Shown one piece after another: positions 44,468 through 54,600 of a DNA stretch of 64,000 nucleotides. Origin of the DNA: Blepharisma stoltei. Its lineage: Eukaryota > Ciliophora > Heterotrichea > Heterotrichida > Blepharismidae. Positions within the stretch are counted from its first letter, which is position 1. The number at the start of each line of letters is the position of its first letter. Below the pieces are notes generated by a model, which had not been told where the DNA came from, did no database searches, and was given only the letters and a program-made list of their open reading frames with translations. The stretch is from NCBI GenBank assembly GCA_914767885.1, contig CAJZBQ010000001.1, positions 62,001-126,000 of the forward strand, given 5' to 3'. Both the position numbers and the translations under genes were made by a program.

Positions 44468-45070
44468 TAAGCCCATAATCTACAAAGCCAAGCTCTTCAC
44501 AGACTCTTTTACAGCATTTTATTATCCATTTTCTATTTATTTTCATGAAAAAGAAGCCTTATAACGAAAGCCGCATGAGCCTTTGGCCAAATTTTCCATT
44601 TTTAGCACTTTTATAGAGGCTAGCTTTGTCTTCTTTATATTGGATAATCCCAAAAAAAGCAATGAAAGCTTTATTTTGCCAGAATATTTAGGCTGGATTA
44701 TTTTATACCTGCTTATAAACAATATAACTGTTTCTACAGGTTTCAGTTATCCTATATTTTATATATTAAATAAGAAAATCAGCTAGCCAGTAGGAATTTT
44801 TTCACCCAAATTAAATAGGTATATTATTGTTGCACCTTATATTCAGAAACTTTATTCCCAACTATGCTTTTTAAGAGCCTGGAGTAAATATTGTCAAATT
44901 GTTTAGGTTTTCGTTAGATTAAAATAAAAATGCTTCTAAGATTAATAAAATCAAAGAGTGTAGGATAAAGCACAGCTTAAATTTAAGCAGCTTAAGAGCT
45001 TGTCTAAATATGCATTACTCTTTCAGGTAGAAAGGCGATGGAAGTTCTGATTCTGAAAAAGAAAGAGATT

Positions 45071-45912
45071 TTGAAATGTGCAGTAATAGTTAAAAAAAGA
45101 TATAGTTATTTGGTGTTGAGTCTATTATTTTTTTAGATTTTAAAGTTGCTCTTCAGGTGAATGCTTATTCTCTTCACAGGAAGTTTGATATTTATAATTA
45201 TTATCTTTACTGATGCATTTCGAAGAAGCTTATAATAGCAATGTACAATCTTGCTCAATTTTGATTTGATTTTATACCTTAAATTAAAGATATAAATAAG
45301 TACATTTTCGAATAATTTAATTTATTTGATAAGGAAAGAAGTTGATTTAGATAAAATTATATTAAATTAATATAATTCAGATGTTTTTAAGATGAAGAAT
45401 TCTAAGGAAATATTCAAAATAAAAACTAAAAATCATTTATTATTAAATGTAAAAATTTTCAAGTTGCAGAAAATAAATCTATTTTTACTTCAAAATATAT
45501 ATAAATACTAACTCTAAGGTAAAAAATAACATTTTCAAAAAATTGGTTTCGCAAATTATAATTAAGCTCAAAATTACTTCATAAATAGCCTATAAGTCTG
45601 ATTTTTTGTTAATCAAAGAAAATTTCGACTCCAATGCCTTCTCAATAAGCCAGGTTCATTAGGCAATTATCCATAAAAATATTTTTTGAAAATATCGTCT
45701 AAGATCTATATTGCATTTTTTTATTTTTAACAAATAAACTTTTACATTTATTCGACCATTTTCAGTCACTAATAGAATTTCGATTTTTGCATTAGAAAAT
45801 TGATTATTGATTGGTTAGGATAGGGAAAACCCAACCAAAAAACTAATAAATTGAAATTAAATTAACTTAAAGATCTAATCTGCATTATTGAACATAAAAT
45901 ATAAACTCGAAA
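45071..45912. other. AT-rich intergenic region
   Basis: No coding segment or MITE motif recognised. Presumed 5' flank of the next copy. Confidence 0.5.
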
Positions 45913-46174
45913 ATGAGGATTTTTGGAGTTTTATTGAATGTAATTATCCTGGCTAACTGCCAGCTGCTTGTTGATATTATCTACAGCTCGTTCACAAATC
46001 AAGAATTCATGTCAAACTTAACGTATTTTTTACAAAAAAATATACAGAGTCATGAATTTAGTCTCATCAATGCGGATGCTTTAAGGGATATCAACCTGGC
46101 TGCAGACATTCCTGATCTAATTTTCGATATATCTTTTAGCACATCTTTTCTAGATTCAATACAAATATTTGCTA

Positions 46175-46438
46175 GCACTCGTGAGCAAGCAAAAACATTG
46201 GAAAAAATCCTATTTTTGGGTAAAAAACTTTTGCAAAAAGTGTATTAATATAAATTTTTTTAAAAATTTAGCTATGTTAGCGATAATTATTATAAAGAAA
46301 TCATAAATTAAATTTTTTAGATTGAATTCTAAAATATAAATTTAATTCATTTTTGCTTTCCAAGTTACATTTTTATTCAAAAAAATCTCCCTCCTGCACC
46401 AACAAAATTTTTTCTTCGCTCAAAAACTGGGAGGAATA
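46175..46438. mobile_element. Degenerate family-1 MITE in exon
   Basis: 264 bp, TA at 46173 and 46437. Starts GCACTCGTGAGCAAGCAAAAACATTGGAAAAAATCC and ends CTTCGCTCAAAAACTGGGAGGAATA. Excision gives SIQIFAKENHAIIAS. Confidence 0.68.
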
Positions 46439-46947
46439 AAGGAAAATCATGCTATAATTGCATCTCTCGATAGAAAGGTTGAGCAATATTCAGATTTACA
46501 AGTTTTATTCACAATCCATTGGAGAATCAATTTGAAACTTTGTCTAGTATTATTTCTTATTTAAATTGAGAAAAATTTATCGTGATTTCTGATGAAGTTT
46601 TAAATGAGTATTCGCAGCATTTTTCAGATAAAAATTGCTTTTGGTTCTTGTTCTCTAATCAAAATAGCAAAAATTCAGCAGATTTATTTATAGGAAAAGT
46701 AATCAAAGCTAGTGGAATAAAAATTATTGTAATTTTAAATAACGGAGAAAGTGCAAGTTTGTTACTGAAAAGTTTAGATGAAACAAATTTGTTAACTTCT
46801 GGTACTGGAGTTATTGTAAAAGTGAAGGCTCATGAAATTTATATGGCAATGGAGTCATTTCTTATGTAGAATTAGGCTTAGAATTTGCAGACAGCAATTA
46901 TAGTTATGAAGCGCTCGCATTTGGAAAATTTTTAAAGTTGAAACTCA

Positions 46948-47267
46948 CTCCCCACTTTTAAATTGGAACAAAATGTCAATAAAATTTCTATTTTTTGAGC
47001 AATTTAACCCCATTTATTTGGAACAATTTTTTTCAAAAAGAAAATTTTATAGGTCAAAATTAATTTTTATATAAATAGTTTTGACCTAACTTAATAGAAG
47101 AAGTGAGAGTAGAATTCTATTTAAACCCTGAATTGATTAATATTTTAATTTGATTTCTTCATAAAAATAATTAAAATCGCACTTAATTTATATTTTTATA
47201 GCCTATCCCAATTTAAAGGGGGTTATTTTTTTTTTAAAATATTTTATTGCAATATATGGGGGAGTCA
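46948..47267. mobile_element. MITE, family 3, flanked by CA
   Basis: 320 bp, ends CTCCCCACTTTTAAATTGGAAC and GGGGGAGT. CA at 46946 and 47266. Keeping one CA restores ctC-Agc (KLKLSFSSESN), matching KLVLSFPSESD of the paralogue at 52.4 kb. Second case of a CA target in this family. Confidence 0.8.
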
Positions 47268-47872
47268 GCTTTTCTTCTGAATCTAACCCTTTAGGCTTAC
47301 TTGAATTTTTGAATAATAATGCAATCGGCCATCACCCAATTTCCAATTTTACTTTACTTAATATGAAAACAATCAAAAATTTATATCAGGGAGCATTTTT
47401 AACGGAAATTTGTATTTATCAAATTCTCTGATATTTCCAGGAAATTCTTCAAAAATTCCAAACTCTCCAATTACTCGCATTAATATCTGAATTGCAGATG
47501 GGACTACTAATCCAGGCTCCTCTCCTGACTACATCGCTACCACTGTTACAGATGGTGAATTTTATGCCATAAGCTATTTTCAAAGTATCCATGCTTGGAT
47601 GGCTTCGAAATCACAGTCACGAATACAGACTGTGGAGCGACCACATATGACGAAGCCTATGCATTTTCTTGTTTTTCTAAATTACTTCCTACCCCAGGGG
47701 TCGGCTATTTAACTTCTCTTTATCCTTTCATTACAATATGCTGCATCTATACTCTGAGAAATCTCAATTATTCAATTCCCTACATTTCCCCGTACACCCC
47801 TTCAACCTCTATGAATAATCAGTCAGTTTTTCCAGAATTTATGACTGTATTAAAGGATGAAAATCTTGGAGT

Positions 47873-48192
47873 TTAAGTTTAAGTTTGGTTTATGTTTATT
47901 TTAATTACTCTAGCACACTTGTGCCTTAAGTCTTGTTTACTTGAGGTCCAGTTACATTAAAAGCTCTGAACAAGAGTAGGCCGACCGGCCTAACTTTTGA
48001 ACCGTTAAAGCTAATAAGACCTTCTAGACTTCTCATGCCAGTGCAAACCTAAGCATTGACCTCTTCTCTTCAAGCTGAGACTCTCAAGAAGCTTTGGCTT
48101 CTCTCACTAAGCTCGATTATAGGTCCATCCTGTTTTAACAGGTGCTAGGACCTATCCCTAACTAACATTTTTAATAGTGTGATTCTTGGAGT
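47873..48192. mobile_element. Retroposon-like insert (320 bp) without TA in its target duplication
   Basis: Between two copies of CTTGGAGT (47865, 48185). The left border has a hexamer tail-like repeat, TTTAAGTTTAAGTTT, suggesting minus orientation. The exon reads LKDENLGV-IFGWKNFIVIHD. The duplicated octamer contains no TA. Confidence 0.7.
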
Positions 48193-48322
48193 AATTTTTG
48201 GCTGAAAAAATTTATAGTCATTCATGATGATTTAAGCTTGGTAATGTATAATTACTTTGTCGCAGAAGTAGAAAAATTCAATATGAGAATTCTGAATCCT
48301 CCTGAATTGCGAAGGATTGATA

Positions 48323-48424
48323 AACTTTTTATTGTAAATAAATGTTAAAAAGTTAGTAAAAAATATAATAAAATTGTTTTAAATATTTTTCAAAAAAATT
48401 AATTAGAAATGATTACTTTTTATA
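48323..48424. other. IES (102 bp), same codon position as 16939-17057
   Basis: TA at 48321 and 48423. Removal gives RRIDTKNDYPKWKYW. AT-rich with no inverted repeat. Confidence 0.78.
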
Positions 48425-48859
48425 CTAAAAATGATTATCCGAAATGAAAATATTGGTTTGAAGGGCTAATACGTTTAAGAGGAAGACTTTTCGTAGTATT
48501 TCTGACGCCTCCTTATTGGATGTATGTAATTGAAAGCTTATATGATGCAGGAATGAGGACAGGTGATTCATTTTTTTTGTCTAATGGAAGGGTTGCTTAT
48601 TCAATTATGTGGGAAACTAACCTATTAGAACGATTGAAGCTTATAGATTTGATATATGGTTGAATTGTTGTTTCACAAGCTGAATGGTTTGGAGACTATG
48701 GAGAAATGATAAAAGATGGATATGTAAAAAAATACGGAAATGAAACAGATTTCCGCTGTTTAGCATTTGATGCTGCAATTCTACTTTTGAATGGGATAAA
48801 ATTTACCGTTCAGCAAGGCCAGGATGTTAAAAATTACCTAGTAATGAAGAGCAACCTTA

Positions 48860-49179
48860 CTCCCTCGCTATCGAATAAAACCATTAGAAAAATCCCTATT
48901 TTTGTCCAAAAATTGACCCTCCGTAAGCGAACAAATTATTTTTTATAAAAAAAATGATATATAACTGATATTATTATAATTAAATCTCTAGCTAATTCTG
49001 ATTATTTTAAACAGTTTGCATTTTAAATCATAAAGTTTACAAATTAAATTTAATTTTACTTCTCAATTTTTTCAGATTGGAATTTTTTTAAATTTCAAAT
49101 AACATAAAATTTTAAAAAAAAAATTAACCACCTCCGTGAGCTAACAATGTTTTTTGTTCGCTCAAGGAGGGATCAGTTA
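48860..49179. mobile_element. MITE, family 1, in exon
   Basis: 320 bp, TA at 48858 and 49178. Left end CTCCCTCGCTATCGAATAAAACC, right end TTCGCTCAAGGAGGGATCAGT. Excision gives KSNLRKQKFLG, agreeing with paralogues. Confidence 0.82.
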
Positions 49180-50582
49180 GAAAACAAAAATTTTTAGGAT
49201 GCTTTGGGACTGTGTCAATTGAACCTGGAACTAACCAGAGAAGCTTACCTACAATAGGGATTCATTACTTAAAGTGGGATGAATATTCCCGAAGATTCTA
49301 TGAGGAGCTTGTAGGAAAATATGATTATAGTAGTGCCCAATTAATTACATTTTATAAAAGCGTTATATGGTATGACAACACTACAAGTGTGCCTACTGAT
49401 ATGCTAACATATGAAAATGGATGCCCATTTCCAGCTAAAATAATTTTTCGCTCTGAAAAAGGCGCTGGTGTATTATATGGTATTGCGGGCGTGCTATTAT
49501 TATTACAATTTTAGCAGCTAATTTTTATATGAGAAAAATTTTGAAAATATATAAAAATTGAAAAATTAATTGAGCCAGTTTATATACAATTTGAGGATTA
49601 TATTCTCATGGCAATTTAGGGTATAGATGCATTGCAGTTTATTTCTCAAGGCCCTGATATAAGCAAAATGGATAAATGATTATCGGTATTGTGCAGCTAC
49701 TCTTTGATGAGTTTTGATTCTTCAGTTGCAGGGTATGCTTATTGATACTATTTATACACTGCGATTGGTATTTCTAGCTATTCGATTTTATCAATTTTTT
49801 TAGTATTATCAAGACTAAATAAACTTTTGGAAAAATTATTGAACCATGCAAGAAGCCTAGCCTTATTATTGCTGCCTATAATTGGAAATATAATATTTGT
49901 GCCTATGGTTTTAGTGCTCTTAAGTATTTTTCAATGCGACCAAGGAATTGGCCAAGAAATTACTGATTCTTTTATAAGGCATGACTGCACCAATTATTGT
50001 TGAGATAATAAATATGTCTTACCAGGAGTTTTATCAATAATATCTTTGGGCAGTTATATACCTTCAGCTATTTATTTTAGAATTTATTATGAAAATTGCA
50101 ATGTGTATATTAATATAAAAATGAAACCTATTTTTCTAATAGAAAAATCAATTTGCCAAGTGGTTATGATATCTATGAATAAAACTGTAAAATTTTATGA
50201 TGAGTCTTTGCATGGGCTTTGCTGCATAATTATTTTTGCTATATTTATTGCGCTATGCTTTAAGCAAAATCCTTATAATTATTATAAATGAATCTTTGGC
50301 TGATTATTTCATATTTCGCAGTTTCGTGGAGCTTTATTGTATCATCTTTCTATTGGGTCACAAATATTAATTATTTACCTCTATGATATTTACTTCAATA
50401 TTCAGTATTCCTTATTTTAATAGCAATTGATATTATAATTCAATGAAAACGATTTCCAAGCTTGCTATTTACTGATCAGTCAACAGATATTGCAATTTTT
50501 TTTTTAGTTTTCGATGGGAAGTCGTATTTCGGCTGACGAAATAAATAAAATTAACAGAAAAATTGGGGAAAATAAAAACTAG

Positions 50583-51632
50583 TAAAATGAAAGCTTCAAG
50601 TCTAGATTCTTCATCTTTGTTTTTACCTAAAAAGTAATGATAATGCAAATTTATGACTTTCAGCTATTTTATTTAATATTCTTTCTACATTTGAGCTAAA
50701 AATTTTGCTTGCTTAGTTAATGATATAAAACAACTATTTAATTGGCTTGTAGAATCTTTTTGTTTTTGATTTTAGAATTTCTTATTTCTAATCTGAGATT
50801 TTTATTCAGATTTTGAATTAGTTTATGTCTTCTTAATTTACAATTTTTGCGATAAAGTATTGAAATTTGAATACAAAGATTGCTATTATAGTAATAAAAA
50901 TATATAAGCGTAGTTATGATAATAAAATATAAAATTTGTTGCAGAAATTTGCAGCCTCATATTTAGTCTTTTAATTATAAAAATTATATAAATAAGCGAA
51001 AAGCTTTGAATTATTTCATATCATGAGATTTTATTTATGTTTATTTTATTTATTCTTTATCTTTATAATTAGCATAAAATTTTTTCAAAATTGCTCAAAT
51101 GCTTTTAACAATTTTTAAAATTTAAATCAGAAGCCCATTTTTCGAATGCTATATCTGATGAGAAGGAAGAATGAACATAATGCGATTCAATGAATTAATT
51201 TAAAAAATAAATAGTTAATTAAGAATAAATATCCTAAAAGATTATAATCAATCTAATATTCTAGTCTTATAATAAAATATATTAATGGAATAAGCTTTTA
51301 TATTGCAGTATTATTTATTCAGTCTTTTTTCTAAAATTAGTGTTGGTCATGAACGAAAATGAAAATATAGGTTATGATTATTAAAAGTTTTTGTTTTTCA
51401 ATAAATAACTAAGTAAATATTATAAAAATTAATTTTTTTCAAAATAATTAGTTTATTTTGCGCTTTTTATTATCATGATATCTTTCACCCTTATATAAAT
51501 TAATTCTTTGTTTTATCATAAAATATTTTCTTTAACTATTTATAATATTAATCAAGTCAAGATGCTTACCATTGTTAGTTATAGTCATTTTTATTATCAG
51601 CCTTTAAATAAACCTTAAATTAAACTTCAACA
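50583..51632. other. AT-rich intergenic region
   Basis: About 1 kb between two same-strand copies. No coding similarity, repeats or hairpins identified. Confidence 0.5.
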
Positions 51633-54600
51633 ATGAGCTTTTTAGCGGTTTTCATCTATGCAATTTTCTATTGTGAAGGCCAAATGATTGTTGACATAAT
51701 TTACAGCCCTTTCACAAGCCAAGATTTTGCTTTAAATTTGACATCTCTTCTTCAGCTAAATTTTCAAGGAATAATTGATTTTAACCTCGTGTACATAGAA
51801 AGCTCTAGGGAGGTTCAGCAACTTATAAATAGCCCGGATGTAATAATAGACCTTAGTTTTAGCACAATATTATCAGAGATAATAAAAGAACTTGCTGAAG
51901 AAAAGCATTTTATAATAGCAAGCATTAATAAGCCTCATGGCATCTATTCTAACTGAGAATTTTTTGTGCATTGCTCATGAGAAAATCAGCTCGAAGCTTT
52001 ATCAAGTATTATTTCTTATTTAAACTGGGAAACTTTTATAATAATTTCTGACGAAATTCACAATGAAGGAAATAAGATTTGCAATATTTTTTCTTATAAA
52101 AATTTTCACCTATCAATTTTCTCAAATAGCAATAACAAAAATTCAGCAGATTTATTTATAGGAAAAGTAGTCAAAGCTAGTGGGATTAAAAATATTGTGA
52201 TTTTAAATAATGGAGAAAGCGCTAAATTACTGCTAAAAAGTTTAGAAGATAGAGATTTACTTATAAATGGGACTGGAATTATAGTAGGAAGTGAAGGCTC
52301 TTATGGGTTATATGGTAATGGGATTATTGGGATCTCAGAATCCGAACAGGAATTTGCGGATAGCTATTACAGTTATGAAGGATTGGCAATTATTAAATTT
52401 TTGAAGTTGGTGCTTAGTTTTCCTTCTGAATCTGACTCATTAAACTTACTTGAATTTTTAAATAAAAATACAGTTGGCCATCGCCCGTTATCCAATTTTA
52501 CTGTAATTAATACCAAAAATAGCCAAAAATTTATATCAGGAAATATTTTTAATGGGAATTTAACTTTTTCAAGCTCCCTGATTTTTCCAGGAAATTCTTC
52601 AATAATTCCAAACTCTCCGATTACTGATGTCAACATATGGATCGCAAACGGGACCACAAATCCGGGTTCTACCCCTGCAGTTATACCATCAACATCAGCA
52701 GCAGGGGAATTTTATGCTCTAAACTATTGGCAAAGCTTACATGCTTTAGATGGTTTCGAAATAGGCTCCATGCCAAATGGATTTTTTGACAGTGTGCATT
52801 TCATCGTCGAAAATTAACGGGTTTTTTTCGATTAAATGTCTCACTATCAAAAAGCTTCAACCAATTTCGGCCAAAAATACTTCGTGAAATGGACACTATC
52901 AAAAAAGGCTATGACATTGGACCCACCCTTCGAAATAACATCCACGAACACTGATTGTGGAGTTTCAGTTTACGATGAAGAGTATGGGGTTTCCTGTTTT
53001 TCTCAATTATTAGTTACTCCTGGAGTAGGTTTTTTAACTTCTAATTATCCATCAATCAGTATCTTAAATTAACTTAGCATATTAATAGATAGGTTCTCGC
53101 CCTAGTTTTAACAAAATCACAGAGTATTTCCAATTTAAACGCTTTGCGACAGTCCTCTAATCAGAGACGGTGTCTCCTCCTTGCCTTTCAGCTCCAGTAT
53201 TGAGTGGATAGTCTTCAGATTCGTGCGGCCTTACTCTAAGCTGATGAGTAGAGAAGCAAGTCTTGTTCACACGTAAATCCTGGTTTCACGCTGATGAAGT
53301 GACCAATCGGTCTAGGAATTGCCTGTTAGGCGTTGCAGGACAACCCTTTCCACTTCGTGCCACCTTTCCCTTTAGGTAAAATCCATCCTTGAAAGTGGAC
53401 TTGGGCTAGGCTCTGATACTTCAAGAATTGCTTACCTAGAATTTCTCTCCATTTCTGGGATGGCAAAATCTTACAGGATATATTTAAATATATGTTAAAA
53501 GGAAGTCAGCATAGCTGGCTGCGAGCGTGAGACATCAAATTTAATTATACATCAATCAGTATCAGCTATATCTATACATTGAGATCTTTAAATGTCTCGA
53601 TACCTAATATATCTCCATATGCTCCTTCTGTCCTTTCAGGGAATCAAGCTCTTTTTCCCGAATTTATGACAGTGGCGTCAGATATAAGATTCAATATTCA
53701 ACTAATTCTAAATCTCGCAGTAATTTTTGGATGAAAAAATTTTATTGTATTTTTTTGATCATAGGATTAAGCAACTGCACCCTAACTTTATTGGGCTAAC
53801 TACCCTTTTGTGGTATCCCTAGTTCTAAAAGGGGCGAATTAAGGTCGGGGAAATGGATGCCATGATAACCAGCAAGATAAAAACCACCAGAACCTTTTTC
53901 TCCCAATCATTACTTTATTTCAGACCCCAAGCATAGTCAATATGGTTTGTGATTTTCCATTTTATTTAAAAAAAATTCTCTTGTCATTTACAATAAAAGA
54001 AATATAGAAAATTACAATTACTTTGTATCGAAAATAGAACAATTTGATATGAAAATCGTTAACAGCCCTGATCTTCAAATGATAGATTCAAATTATACAG
54101 TAAAGGATTTTCCAAAATGGGAAAATTGGTTCTCAAGTATTATAAGTTTAAAGGTCAGGCTTTATGTTATTTTTCTGACTCCTCCATACTGGTTTGACGT
54201 AATTGAAAGCTTTTATGATGCAGGATTAAGGAGAGGTGATGCAATTTTTTTATCAAATATAAGAATGGCTTATATGCTTATATGGGAAAGTATTGAGGAC
54301 CAAAGAAAAATTAATGAACTGTTTTATGGAGGAGTTATAGTTGCCCAGGCTGAATGGATTGGAGAATATGCGAAAACGATAAAAAGTGGCATGAAAAAAA
54401 TATATGGAAATGACACAAATTATGGATGTTTTGCATTTGATGCAGCAATGCTACTTTTATACGGGATAGAATTTACTATAAAACATGGACAAGACCTCAA
54501 GAACTCTGAAATTTTAAATGAAAATCTAAGAAAACAGAAATTTACGGGGTGCTCTGGGACTGTATCAATAGAACAAGGAAGCAATCAGAGAAGCTTGCCG

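Larger units (their letters stand above)
42665..45070 (+). pseudogene. 5'-truncated, decayed receptor-family copy
   Basis: Begins at the end of lobe 2 (YEDYNFL, NGYPFKEYSISGAGIS), continues through IQFKDYIVFL, GAFSTWLLFSITLIFSIG, ALFLPLVSEFLNAIQCDQQVGSKLTETFV, PLPIYFRPYWDFM, LFYSILLSIFYLFSWKKKPYNESRMSLW and FPTMLFKEPGVNIVKLFRFSL. Many stops and frame changes, for example a TAA where Trp is expected near 43,025. Closest to the copy at 58.6-63.7 kb. Two insertions interrupt it: a family-3 MITE and a retroposon-like block. Confidence 0.78.
45913..50582 (+). pseudogene. Full-length but degenerate receptor-family copy
   Basis: Start ATG 45913 (MRIFGVLLNVIILANCQLLVD, signal peptide). All domains are present in order: IIFDISFSTSF-like lobe 1, YLNWEKFIVISDE, GHHPISNFTLLN, DGFEITVTNTDCGATTYDE, FPEFMTVLKDE, FGWKNFIVIHDD, ESLYDAGMRTGD, QAEWFGDYG, GCFGTVSIEPG, YENGCPFPAK, and helices with CDQGIGQEITDSFIRHDC and NKTVKFYDESLHGL. 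Frame changes lie near 46,515, 46,815, 47,375, 49,490 and 50,288, with a TAG at about 49,617. Five insertions are present. It ends at TAG 50580-50582. Closest to the copies at 51.6 kb and 14.9 kb. The spread of lesions argues for a dead gene rather than sequencing error. Confidence 0.75.
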
